Part shown: piece by piece, positions 9,036 through 16,728 of the stretch
How the letters are laid out: each line of letters begins with the position of its first letter
Numbering within the stretch: position 1 is the stretch's first letter
Assembly: GCA_964473365.1 (NCBI GenBank)
Contig: CAYYOV010000005.1
Location: forward strand, 34,272-98,271
Direction: 5' to 3'
Length of the DNA stretch: 64,000 nucleotides
Source: 2-02-FULL-55-14 sp964473365
Lineage (GTDB): Bacteria; Bacteroidota; Ignavibacteria; UBA10030
Translations under genes and position numbers: made by a program
The notes under the pieces: generated by a model
Databases searched by the model: none
What the model was told of the DNA's origin: nothing
Seen by the model: only the letters and a program-made list of their open reading frames with translations

Positions 9036-9110
9036 GGGCGCGTAGCTCAGGGGTAGAGCATCTGCCTTTTAAGCAGAGGGTCGCTGGTTCGAGCCCAGCC
9101 GCGCTCACCA
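9036..9110 (+). tRNA. tRNA-Lys (anticodon TTT)
   Basis: A 75-base cloverleaf. The acceptor is GGGCGCG paired with CGCGCTC (one G-T), the D stem GCTC/GAGC, the anticodon stem TCTGC/GCAGA with loop CTTTTAA (anticodon TTT), and the T stem GCTGG/CCAGC with TTCGAGC. The CCA tail is encoded at 9108-9110. Confidence 0.95.
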
Positions 9111-9112
9111 AG

Positions 9113-9204
9113 GTAGAGTGTAGAAGGTAGAAGGTAGAAGGCGGAGGGAGCAGTTGAGAGGCGTGCGCTGTATTCAACTTCTAACCTCTCACCTCTAACT
9201 TCTA
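9113..9204. repeat. Opposed heptamer repeat arrays between two tRNA genes
   Basis: Left array 9113-9140: four 7-base units, GTAGAGT then GTAGAAG three times. Right array 9177-9204: four 7-base units, ACTTCTA, ACCTCTC, ACCTCTA, ACTTCTA. The second is roughly the reverse complement of the first, so the two can form an imperfect stem of about 27 positions, about 20 paired, around a 36-base loop (9141-9176). It lies within the tRNA-Lys to tRNA-Leu spacer and no coding potential is evident. Confidence 0.8.
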
Positions 9205-9213
9205 ATTTGTTCT

Positions 9214-9296
9214 GCGGGAGTGGTGGAATTGGCAGACACACCATCTTGAGGGGGTGGCGCTCACAAGGCATGCGGGTTCAAGTCCCGCCTCCCGCA
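9214..9296 (+). tRNA. tRNA-Leu (anticodon GAG)
   Basis: An 83-base class II tRNA. The acceptor is GCGGGAG paired with CTCCCGC, the D arm has TGGTGGAATTGGCAGACAC, the anticodon stem is CCATC/GGTGG with loop TTGAGGG (anticodon GAG), and a long variable arm precedes the T stem GCGGG/CCCGC with TTCAAGT. Position 73 is A (9296). The next bases are CGC, so the CCA end is not encoded, unlike the neighbouring tRNA-Lys. Confidence 0.94.
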
Positions 9297-9380
9297 CGCG
9301 CTCGCCAGCCGGAGACGCAAGGTTCGTCGCGATACGCGGCGAATCCCTTGTGACAGGCGCAGGCAGGCATCAACAACCAA

Positions 9381-9416
9381 GAGGGACGGCGATCTTCGTC
9401 GTCCCTCGTTTCATTT
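9381..9416 (+). terminator. Hairpin terminator after the tRNA pair
   Basis: The 12-base arm 9381-9392 pairs with 9396-9407 (one G-T) across a TCT loop, followed by a moderately T-rich GTTTCATTT. It probably ends the tRNA transcript. Confidence 0.65.
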
Positions 9417-9423
9417 CCAGACC

Positions 9424-10023
9424 ATGGCCGCACGATCAACACACGCACATCGATTTGCATGGTATCTCCGGATCGCCGTCGATCTGACAATCGGGCGCCG
9501 AGAACGGGCCTCGGCGACGATGCGCCGAGCACTGGCCTCTCGTGAAGTACGGGTGGCGGATCTCGCAGAACTGATCCTGCATCTTGGGTTGCTCTGCGGC
9601 GTCCCTGCAACGCTCGACGGGATGGAGCGTCTGCAACGGGTGGCGGGTCGGCTACCTCTCCGAAGAGATCAACCGTCGATCACACGCGGACGTCGCGCAT
9701 TCCAGGCTGTCTATGGCAGTCAGTCACGGGAGGTATTGGCACGCCTCAGGGCATTGGACCCGTTCCTCGAGCGATGGGTCCTGCGCGACGCATATGGGAC
9801 CATCTTCTCTCGTCACGGGCTGGATCTTCGCGAACGGACCCTCTTAACAGGCATCGTCCTGGCGATCCAGGGTCTCGATCGTCAGAGTGCGTCGCACATC
9901 CGCGCGACCCTCAGACGTGGCCTACTGCCGTCCGATGTGCGACGATGGATCGGTCGAGCAGAGCGACGAGCCTCGCAACAGCTTCCCAACGCCAGACATT
10001 CGCTTGATCGATTCATGCGGTGA
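9424..10023 (+). CDS. Carboxymuconolactone decarboxylase-like (CMD/AhpD fold) protein, two divergent repeats
   Basis: A 199-residue protein that I read as two weak copies of the CMD helical repeat. The first is around residues 24-75 (VADLAELILHLGLLCGVPATLDGMERLQRV) shown here by its AELILHLGLLCG core. The second is around residues 133-180, with LDLRERTLLTGIVLAIQGL and a trailing RRGLLPSDVRRWI. The order of the two half-motifs matches proteins in which CMD domains are duplicated. The CxxC redox pair of AhpD-type members is missing, so peroxidase-linked activity is doubtful. It stands alone between the tRNA pair and acyP. Very arginine-rich (basic). The assignment is a pattern judgement. Confidence 0.55.
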   Translation: MAARSTHAHRFAWYLRIAVDLTIGRRERASATMRRALASREVRVADLAELILHLGLLCGVPATLDGMERLQRVAGRLPLRRDQPSITRGRRAFQAVYGSQSREVLARLRALDPFLERWVLRDAYGTIFSRHGLDLRERTLLTGIVLAIQGLDRQSASHIRATLRRGLLPSDVRRWIGRAERRASQQLPNARHSLDRFMR

Positions 10024-10030
10024 GTGTTCG

Positions 10031-10061
10031 TTGCATTTCACTCCCTCCGTTGGTATGTTGA
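10031..10061 (+). promoter_or_regulatory. Promoter of the acyP-ispF unit
   Basis: TTGCAT at 10031-10036, a 17-base spacer, and TATGTTGA at 10054-10061. The -10 hexamer ends 8 bases before the acyP ATG (10068), so the transcript would be leaderless or nearly so. Confidence 0.65.
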
Positions 10062-10067
10062 TGCGCC

Positions 10068-10340
10068 ATGCCAGAACGCGTTCATGTCGTCGTGACCGGC
10101 CTCGTTCAAGGGGTCGGTTTTCGGTATTTTGTGCAGGCCCGAGCCCTGAAACACGGCGTGGGAGGCTGGGTGCGGAATTCCGACGACGGCTCCGTTGAGG
10201 TGCTTGCGGAAGGGGAAGCGGACGCCATCGACGCCTTCGTCGACGCGCTCCGCGTCGGCCCACGAGCTGCGCATGTCACCGATCTCCGGATCGAGCGGAC
10301 CTTGATCTCAAGCGTTTCCACCGGCTTTGACATTCGGTGA
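10068..10340 (+). CDS. acyP: Acylphosphatase
   Basis: A 90-residue enzyme that hydrolyses the carboxyl-phosphate bond of acyl phosphates. The substrate-binding loop VTGLVQGVGFRYF (residues 9-21) carries the catalytic arginine, and the catalytic asparagine is in GWVRNSDDGSVE (near residue 38). The C-terminus GFDIR matches the family's last strand. The length is typical. It lies 6 bases ahead of ispF. Confidence 0.93.
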   Translation: MPERVHVVVTGLVQGVGFRYFVQARALKHGVGGWVRNSDDGSVEVLAEGEADAIDAFVDALRVGPRAAHVTDLRIERTLISSVSTGFDIR

Positions 10341-10346
10341 CCCATC

Positions 10347-10856
10347 ATGTCTACGCGTCGACGCACACCCACCGCTCCATTCCGCATTGGATTCGGCTAC
10401 GATATTCACCAACTGGCCCCTGGAAAGGGGATGGTCCTCGGCGGCGTCCGGATCAAGAGCGCCAAGCGGTTGGTAGGACACTCGGATGCCGACGTCCTCC
10501 TGCACGCGATCTGTGATGCACTTCTGGGTGCAGCGGCGCTCGGAGACATCGGAAAGCACTTTCCCAACACGGATCGGCGGTTTCGCGGTATATCGAGCCT
10601 CCGCTTGCTCGAAGCGACCAGAAAGGTCGTTGTCGCAGCGGGATGGTCCGTCGTCAATGTCGATGCGACGGTCATCCTCGAGCGGCCGAAGATCGGTCCG
10701 CACACTCCGGCGATGCAACGGCGGATCGGATCGACGCTCGGGGTCGCTCCATCAGCTGTCTCCATCAAGGCAACAACCAATGAAACGCTTGGTCCTGTCG
10801 GTCGTGGCGAAGGCTGCGCCGCAATGGCAGTTGCCCTCCTTGTGAGACACGAATAG
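10347..10856 (+). CDS. ispF: 2-C-methyl-D-erythritol 2,4-cyclodiphosphate synthase
   Basis: A 169-residue enzyme of the MEP isoprenoid pathway that cyclises CDP-methylerythritol phosphate. Metal ligands are in GFGYDIHQL (D and H near residues 18-20) and a histidine in GHSDADVLLHAICDALLGA (near 44-62); ALGDIGKHFPNTD follows, and the C-terminus has KATTNETLGPVGRGEGCAA. A basic 11-residue N-terminal extension precedes the core. Its stop shares one base with the following DedA gene. Confidence 0.96.
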   Translation: MSTRRRTPTAPFRIGFGYDIHQLAPGKGMVLGGVRIKSAKRLVGHSDADVLLHAICDALLGAAALGDIGKHFPNTDRRFRGISSLRLLEATRKVVVAAGWSVVNVDATVILERPKIGPHTPAMQRRIGSTLGVAPSAVSIKATTNETLGPVGRGEGCAAMAVALLVRHE

Positions 10857-11491
10857 TGGAATCGATCATATCATATTTGGCCGGGCTGGATCCATGGGCG
10901 GTCTATATGGTCGTGGGCGGGATCGCATTCATTGAGAATATCTTTCCCCCGTTCCCAAGCGACGTTCTCGTGGTCGCGGCCGGTTCGCTGGCGGCGGTCG
11001 GACGGGTCGACGGGTGGGTGCTGATCGTCTCGACGACCGTGGGGAGCACCGCCGGATTCATGGTCATGTATGCCATCGGTCGATGGATCGGCGGGCACGT
11101 CCTTGAATCGGGAAAGGTCCGATTCCTCCCACCCGATCAGGTGAAGAAGGTGGAGGGATGGTTCCAACGCTATGGCTACGGCGTCGTGGTCGCCAACCGT
11201 TTTCTGGCGGGCACCCGGGCCGTTGTGTCGTTCTTCGCCGGGATGTCGCGTCTTCCCATCGCGACCAGCGTCATCCTGTCGTTCCTTAGCGCACTCGTGT
11301 GGAATTTCATTCTCGTTCAGGCGGGCCTGGCGCTCGGGGAGAATTGGGAACGCATCATCTTCTACCTTGACGCATACGGGAAGACCGTAACGTCCATCGT
11401 CGTCGTGCTTGCGGTGGGATACATTGCCTACCGAGCATTCGGATCTCGCACGCGCAACGGTTCGGGGAAGCCTGAAGGACCCGTGGAATGA
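10856..11491 (+). CDS. DedA-family membrane protein
   Basis: A 211-residue inner-membrane protein of the DedA/SNARE-associated family, members of which are implicated in lipid-carrier flipping and membrane homeostasis. FPPFPSDVLVVAAGSLAA (about residues 30-47) and the RYGYGVVVANRFLAGTRAVVSFFAGMS region, with its central FLAGTR motif (about 115-120), are characteristic. Several membrane segments are evident. It starts with GTG at 10856 overlapping the ispF stop, and ends with an ATGA overlap to the PAP2 gene, so a lipid-phosphate recycling role together with that phosphatase is plausible but inferred. Confidence 0.88.
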   Translation: MESIISYLAGLDPWAVYMVVGGIAFIENIFPPFPSDVLVVAAGSLAAVGRVDGWVLIVSTTVGSTAGFMVMYAIGRWIGGHVLESGKVRFLPPDQVKKVEGWFQRYGYGVVVANRFLAGTRAVVSFFAGMSRLPIATSVILSFLSALVWNFILVQAGLALGENWERIIFYLDAYGKTVTSIVVVLAVGYIAYRAFGSRTRNGSGKPEGPVE

Positions 11492-12078
11492 GTCAGCTGA
11501 TCTATCGGTGGGATGAGTGGCTGTTCCATCTCCTCAATGCGAGATGGACCAATCCGTTCCTGGACGTCGCGATGCCGTTCATCACCGACCTGAACAAGCA
11601 GCCGTGGATGCTCGCGCTGGTTGCCGCGCTGATCGTTTACGGGTTGTGGCGAGGGGGTATTCGCGGTCGACAAGCTGTTCTGGTGCTCGTGCTGACGATC
11701 CTTGTGATGGACCAATTCAGTAGTGCCATCCTGAAAGAACTCTTCCTCCGGCCTCGGCCGTGCCAGGAACTGACCGACGTCCGGCTGCTGGTCAGTTGCG
11801 GCGGTGGCAGGTCGTTTCCGTCAAGCCATGCGGTCAACACCTTTGCGGGAGCGATCGTACTTGGTTTCTTCTATCCTCGTGCAGTCTGGTATTTGCTCGG
11901 ATACGGTCTGGTCGTGGCCTATTCACGCGTGTACGTGGGCGTGCACTACCCGCTCGACGTGATCGGTGGCGCCGTCATCGGGATGGCTGGGGGGGCGATG
12001 ATGGTCTGGATCAGTTCTGCTGTGGTCCGGGTTATCCGGCGCCGGCAGAAACGCTCGGACACTGGCAGGAGTGGGTGA
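11488..12078 (+). CDS. PAP2-family membrane phosphatase
   Basis: A 196-residue integral membrane phosphatase. All three PAP2 signature motifs are present: KELFLRPRP (about residues 75-83), FPSSHAVN (PSSH in place of PSGH, about 110-117), and SRVYVGVHYPLDV (about 146-158) with the catalytic histidine and aspartate. Likely substrates are undecaprenyl pyrophosphate or phosphatidylglycerol phosphate; the sequence does not decide. It overlaps the DedA gene by ATGA and shares one base with lnt, so these envelope genes are one unit. Confidence 0.9.
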   Translation: MSQLIYRWDEWLFHLLNARWTNPFLDVAMPFITDLNKQPWMLALVAALIVYGLWRGGIRGRQAVLVLVLTILVMDQFSSAILKELFLRPRPCQELTDVRLLVSCGGGRSFPSSHAVNTFAGAIVLGFFYPRAVWYLLGYGLVVAYSRVYVGVHYPLDVIGGAVIGMAGGAMMVWISSAVVRVIRRRQKRSDTGRSG

Positions 12079-13577
12079 TGACTTCGCACGGCTGGTATCG
12101 TTCGTGGGTCATCCGTTCGCTGCTCAGCGGTATCCTTTTGGGGGCGGCCTTTCCACCGTCGCCGGTTCCGTCGATCGCTTTCATCGCCTTCCTGCCGTGG
12201 TTGACGGTATTCGACGACGAGCGGTCATTCGGCCGAATGTTCCGGGCCAGCTATGCCATGTTGCTGGCGTTCCANNNNNNNNNNNNNNNNNNNNNNNNNN
12301 NNNNNNNNNNNNNNNNNNNNNNNNNNNNNNNNNNNNNNNNNNNNNNNNNNNNNNNNNNNNNNNNNNNNNNNNNNATCCAGATGGCAGAATTGTTCTCTGT
12401 GACAGGCCTGACGTTGCACGTGCTCATCTTCAATGTTCTGGCGTTTGCGGTTCTTGAGAAGACGGCAGAAAATCCCTTGCCGGTTGAGCGTCGACGGATC
12501 ATCGGTCTTGTGGCAGTCATGGTTGGCGTGTACGTTGGTCCGCTCGTCTACGGATGGGTGAGGATGACCGATGTCCAGGGGAACGACGCCGGTCGTGACG
12601 AAGTGCGCGTCACCGTCATCCAGCCGAATGCGGACCCGTGGGAAAAATGGGGACTCCCGGCCGGCGAAAAATGGACGGCCTACGAGCGACAGTTGGTCGT
12701 GCTCGATTCGCTGACGCGTGATCGCGCGGTGGATAGCGCTGACCTCGTCGTCTGGCCGGAGACTGCCTTGCCGTTCCATGTGTTGCTGCCGGGCTACCGG
12801 CACTGGCTAGACCGCGTGCAGCGCCTCATGGGTGATGTTGGGGCGGAGCTCGTGACCGGCCTCCCGCATGCGAAGTACTTTGACAACGACGCCGCACCCA
12901 TCACGTCACGTCGCATCGGGGAATCGGACCGCTACGTCGAATCGTATAACTCGATCACGACGATCGCCGCCGATGGTACGGTCGGACCTGTGTATGGCAA
13001 GATCGTTCTGGTCCCGTTCGCAGAACGATTGCCTCATGCGGAGGCCCTCCGATTCCTCATCGAGCCGTTGCGATGGAACGTCGGGATCAGCAGTTGGGGC
13101 AAGGGGAGCGACACGACCGTCTTCGTGGCGCATACGCGCGACGGCCGCGAGGTTCGCTTCTCGGCCATGATCTGCTACGAATCAGTGTATCCGGAATTTG
13201 TTCGGGAGTTCGTGAGGCGCGGAGCTCAATTGCTCGTTGTCGTGACAAACGATAGTTGGTGGGGCAATACGTCCGGTGCCTATCAGCACGCCGCATATGC
13301 AAGCCTGCGTGCGGTCGAATTCCGTCGGTGGGTGGTCCAAAGCGCCAATGGGGGGATCTCCACGGTGGTTGCGCCGACGGGGCACGCCGTCCGCCGCTCG
13401 AGCCTGTTCGAGCGTACTGCGTGGACGGTCCCTGTCCATCAGAATGACGTACAAACCTTCTATGCCAGATACGGCGATGTCGCTGGAGCGCTGAGTGTCG
13501 TGGGAGCGGCGTTCCTGACGCTCTGGGCGTTGGTCAATTGGGTTGGGGAGCGAAGGAAGCGCTCGTCCGCATCGTGA
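12078..13577 (+). CDS. lnt: Apolipoprotein N-acyltransferase (interrupted by assembly gap)
   Basis: An inner-membrane enzyme that adds the third acyl chain to lipoproteins. The frame starts at ATG 12078, one base into the PAP2 stop, and runs across 100 N to TGA at 13577. The nitrilase-type catalytic triad is visible after the gap: the glutamate in WPETALPF, the lysine in YGKIVLVPFAE, and the cysteine in MICYESVYPE. NDSWWGNTSGAYQHAAYASLRA and other family blocks follow, and a membrane helix ends the protein. The segment between the AMLLAF helix and IQMAEL is missing; in relatives it is about 90-100 residues with several membrane helices, so the real gap is probably nearer 300 bases. Confidence 0.93.
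   Translation: MTSHGWYRSWVIRSLLSGILLGAAFPPSPVPSIAFIAFLPWLTVFDDERSFGRMFRASYAMLLAFXXXXXXXXXXXXXXXXXXXXXXXXXXXXXXXXXXIQMAELFSVTGLTLHVLIFNVLAFAVLEKTAENPLPVERRRIIGLVAVMVGVYVGPLVYGWVRMTDVQGNDAGRDEVRVTVIQPNADPWEKWGLPAGEKWTAYERQLVVLDSLTRDRAVDSADLVVWPETALPFHVLLPGYRHWLDRVQRLMGDVGAELVTGLPHAKYFDNDAAPITSRRIGESDRYVESYNSITTIAADGTVGPVYGKIVLVPFAERLPHAEALRFLIEPLRWNVGISSWGKGSDTTVFVAHTRDGREVRFSAMICYESVYPEFVREFVRRGAQLLVVVTNDSWWGNTSGAYQHAAYASLRAVEFRRWVVQSANGGISTVVAPTGHAVRRSSLFERTAWTVPVHQNDVQTFYARYGDVAGALSVVGAAFLTLWALVNWVGERRKRSSAS
12275..12374. other. Assembly gap (100 N)
   Basis: Exactly 100 N, the usual placeholder for a gap of unknown length. It lies inside the membrane domain of lnt. The reading frame happens to continue across it, but the number of N carries no information on the true length. 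Confidence 0.99.
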
Positions 13578-13622
13578 TGCGATAGGTCCCCAAAGGCATT
13601 TCCGGAAAGAGAGACCGAGAAG

Positions 13623-14648
13623 ATGATCGATCTTCGGAGTGATACAGTCACGAAGCCGACGCCGGCAATGCGTGAGGCCATGTTCAAGGCCGAAGTCGGG
13701 GACGACGTCTATGCTGAGGACCCGACGGTCATACGGCTTCAGGAGCAGGTCGCCGAACGTCTGGGGATGGAAGCGGCACTGTTCGTGCCGAGCGGTGTCA
13801 TGGCGAACCAAACGGCGATCAAGACGCACACGCAGCCGGGTGATGAAGTGATCGTCGAGTCGGGAGCGCACATTATCCAGTATGAAACGGGTGCGGCTCC
13901 GGTCATCTCCGGCGTTCAACTGCGAACGTTCGTCGCCACACGCGGGATCCCTTCTGTAGAAGCCATCGCTCCGCTGGTGCGCGGCACGAACTACCATTTG
14001 CCGGTGACGAGGCTCGTCTGTCTCGAGAATACGCATAACAAGGCGGGCGGCACGGTCGTCCCGGTCGAGACGGTCCGGGCGATACGCGATTTCACGAAGG
14101 AGCGAGGCATCGCACTCCACATGGACGGAGCCAGATTGTGGAATGCCTGCGTGGCGAACGGAACGAAGCCTTCCGACTACGGCCGGCTCGTGGACAGCAT
14201 GGCGGTCTGTTTTTCGAAAGGTCTCGGGGCGCCGATTGGCTCTGCAGTTGTTGGAAAGAAGGAGTGGGTCCAGAAGGCGCGGCGGGTCCGGAAAATGCTG
14301 GGGGGTGGGATGCGCCAGGTCGGCATGATCGCCGCCGCGGCGTTGTATGCCCTGGAGCATCACGTGGACCGGCTGGCGGAGGACCATGCCAACGCCAAGC
14401 TGTTCGCGGACATTGTTTCGCGCTCAAAGTCGTTGACCATCGACCATGATACCGTCGAGACGAACATCGTTGCCATGGATGTGACCAGGACCGGAAAGGA
14501 TGCCGCGCAGCTGGTCGCGCTGGCTCGCGAGCACGGTGTTCTGCTGACGGACATGGACCCTCGCACGTTGCGTGCGACGACGCACCTGGACGTCACACGA
14601 GAAGAGGTTCGCATCGCAGCTGAGACACTTCTGAAGCTCGTGCCGTAG
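13623..14648 (+). CDS. ltaE: Low-specificity L-threonine aldolase
   Basis: A 341-residue PLP enzyme of the beta-eliminating lyase/threonine aldolase family that splits threonine or allo-threonine into glycine and acetaldehyde. IDLRSDTVTKPTPAMREAM at the N-terminus, GDDVYAEDPT, FVPSGVMANQTA, HMDGARLWNA and the PLP lysine in CFSKGLGAPIGS (near residue 200) are all present. The start ATG is preceded by a purine-rich GAAAGAGAGA. It follows lnt by 45 bases and may be co-transcribed with it. Confidence 0.93.
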   Translation: MIDLRSDTVTKPTPAMREAMFKAEVGDDVYAEDPTVIRLQEQVAERLGMEAALFVPSGVMANQTAIKTHTQPGDEVIVESGAHIIQYETGAAPVISGVQLRTFVATRGIPSVEAIAPLVRGTNYHLPVTRLVCLENTHNKAGGTVVPVETVRAIRDFTKERGIALHMDGARLWNACVANGTKPSDYGRLVDSMAVCFSKGLGAPIGSAVVGKKEWVQKARRVRKMLGGGMRQVGMIAAAALYALEHHVDRLAEDHANAKLFADIVSRSKSLTIDHDTVETNIVAMDVTRTGKDAAQLVALAREHGVLLTDMDPRTLRATTHLDVTREEVRIAAETLLKLVP

Positions 14649-14755
14649 CCGACATGCTGTCAGCAGGCTTCCAGAGGAAGCACCCGAAGACAATGAAAAC
14701 GTTACCGCCATTCTGATCGTCGCGCCAACCCGTCTCATTCATCTCTTCCCGTTCC

Positions 14756-15214
14756 ATGGATCGTTCGCTCTTTTCGTTCTCCACCCCCCTCCAGGTCCGC
14801 AACTATGAGGTCGACTGGCAAGGGATCGTACACAACGGCAACTACCTCCTGTACTGCGAGGTAGGTCGGATCGAGTACCTGAAGCACATCGGCGCCCGCG
14901 TGGACATCACCACCATCAATAGCGCATCCCGTGTCGTGCTGGTGCGGAATGAGATCGACTACCGTTTGCCGGCAAAACTTGGCGAGGAACTGAAGATCCA
15001 CACCCGCACGGCGTGGATCCGTACTTCGAGCTTTGCCATGGAAGGCCTCATCGAACGGCCGTCGACCGGAGAGATCCTGGTCGAGAACGTGGCGATCCAT
15101 GCGTGGTTGGACCGTGGACGCGACGTCTCGATCCCCGTTCCCGAGGAGTTCCGGGAGCTGGTCCGGCGGTTCGAAGGCGACCGATGCCAATTCCTCGCTC
15201 CCAGGGCGTCATGA
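14756..15214 (+). CDS. YbgC/FadM-type acyl-CoA thioesterase
   Basis: A 152-residue hotdog-fold protein of the 4-hydroxybenzoyl-CoA thioesterase family. The motif YEVDWQGIVHNGNYLLY (residues 17-33) contains the conserved aspartate of the active-site helix, followed by a long helix and EIDYRLPAKLGEEL. The substrate is not indicated. Its stop overlaps the trpE start (ATGA). A functional link to tryptophan synthesis is not evident, so the coupling may only reflect compact packing. Confidence 0.85.
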   Translation: MDRSLFSFSTPLQVRNYEVDWQGIVHNGNYLLYCEVGRIEYLKHIGARVDITTINSASRVVLVRNEIDYRLPAKLGEELKIHTRTAWIRTSSFAMEGLIERPSTGEILVENVAIHAWLDRGRDVSIPVPEEFRELVRRFEGDRCQFLAPRAS

Positions 15215-16728
15215 CGACATTCGAGGAATTCCGCCGGTCGGCGGAACAGGCCAATGTCATCCCGGTCGTCCACCGCGTTCTGGCAGACGCTGAGACGCCC
15301 GTGTCGGTCTACCTGCGCCTGCGTGAACGATCGACACACAGCTTCCTACTGGAGAGCGTCGACGGCGGTGATGCCATCGCCCGATACTCCTTTCTGGGAT
15401 CCGATCCCTTCATGATCGCGCGGATCGAAGGGAACCGACTCTCCCTCGAACCGCGCCACGACGACGTCTCAGTGCTTCCGTCGCTCGTCGCTCCTGATGA
15501 CCATCCGATCGAAGGGCTGAAAAAGATCTTTCGAGCGATCCGGACACCTCAGATCCCCGGGATCCCGCGATTCACCGGAGGCGCTGTCGGGTTCTTCGGA
15601 TTCGAGACCGCCGCGCTGATGGAGCGTTTGTCGGTCGAGGAACCCGCAAGGGGCGATCTGCCCGACGGTGTCCTGATGTTCTTTGACACGGTGGTCATTT
15701 TTGACAATGTGCTCCGACAGGTGTTTCTCATTTCCAATGGATTCGTGCCGCTGGAAGGCCGGACCGAGTCGCACATGCGGGCCGAATACGACAAGGCGGC
15801 CGTGGAAGTGCACAAACTCGAAGCGATGCTGCAACAACCTGTCGATGGGGGATTGAAAGCCCCACACGCCGTCGGGGATAGGACGTTGGGCATCACGCGG
15901 GAACAGTATGAGGGTTGGGTGCGAGCGGCCCAGGACTACATTCGCGCAGGAGATGTGTTTCAGGTGGTCCTTTCGCAAGAGGTCCGGCAACCATTCAAAG
16001 GCGACCCCTTCACGCTCTACCGCGTCCTTCGGCGGTTGAATCCTTCGCCGTATATGTATCACCTGCAGCTGGGTGATTCGGCCATCGTTGGAGCATCACC
16101 AGAAATGCTGGTGCGCGTCGACGGACGGTCTGTCGAGACGCGGCCAATCGCCGGAACCCGACGCCGGGGCGCGAACCGGGTCCAGGACGAGGCGCTTGCG
16201 AGGGAGCTGTTGGCGGACGTCAAAGAACGTGCAGAGCACCTGATGCTTGTCGACCTCGGACGAAACGACATCGGTCGGATCTGCACGTTTGGTACGGTGT
16301 CGGTCTCGACGTACATGCAGGTCGAATACTTCTCACACGTCATGCACCTGGTCTCCAGCGTTCGGGGCACGCTCCGCGACGACGTGACCGCCCTCGACGG
16401 ATTGATGGCCTGCTTCCCGGCCGGAACGCTGACTGGTGCTCCCAAGATCCGCTCGCTCCAGATCATCGGCGAGCTGGAACGGGACCGCCGCGGCGTGTAC
16501 GGCGGCGCCGTCGCGTATCTCGATTTCTCCGGCAACATGGATTCCTGTATCGCGATCAGAACCATGGTGGCCCACGACGGCCAACTGCGCTTCCGAAGCG
16601 GTGCTGGCATTGTGCTCGATTCCCGGCCCTCTCGGGAGTATGAGGAAACGATGGAAAAGTTGGCCGCCACCTTCCGCGCGGTGGACGAGGCGGCCGCTTT
16701 GATGGATGATAAGGGACGGACCGTATGA
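15211..16728 (+). CDS. trpE: Anthranilate synthase component I
   Basis: A 505-residue chorismate-utilising enzyme that makes anthranilate with TrpG. The N-terminal LLES motif (tryptophan feedback site) is in THSFLLESVDGGD, and the catalytic domain shows ETRPIAGTRRRG, LMLVDLGRNDIGR, SVRGTL and FPAGTLTGAPKIRSL. The start ATG 15211 overlaps the thioesterase stop; a longer frame from 15013 is within that gene and is rejected. It ends with ATGA overlap to the glutaminase subunit. The LLES motif favours TrpE over PabB. No further trp genes are adjacent. Confidence 0.92.
   Translation: MTTFEEFRRSAEQANVIPVVHRVLADAETPVSVYLRLRERSTHSFLLESVDGGDAIARYSFLGSDPFMIARIEGNRLSLEPRHDDVSVLPSLVAPDDHPIEGLKKIFRAIRTPQIPGIPRFTGGAVGFFGFETAALMERLSVEEPARGDLPDGVLMFFDTVVIFDNVLRQVFLISNGFVPLEGRTESHMRAEYDKAAVEVHKLEAMLQQPVDGGLKAPHAVGDRTLGITREQYEGWVRAAQDYIRAGDVFQVVLSQEVRQPFKGDPFTLYRVLRRLNPSPYMYHLQLGDSAIVGASPEMLVRVDGRSVETRPIAGTRRRGANRVQDEALARELLADVKERAEHLMLVDLGRNDIGRICTFGTVSVSTYMQVEYFSHVMHLVSSVRGTLRDDVTALDGLMACFPAGTLTGAPKIRSLQIIGELERDRRGVYGGAVAYLDFSGNMDSCIAIRTMVAHDGQLRFRSGAGIVLDSRPSREYEETMEKLAATFRAVDEAAALMDDKGRTV

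Noticed and set aside
9113..9204. CRISPR array
   Set aside because: The repeated unit is only 7 bases and directly tandem, without spacers of constant length.
13182..14387. 401-residue minus-strand frame across lnt and ltaE
   Set aside because: Spans two genes with clear catalytic motifs on the plus strand; no features of its own.
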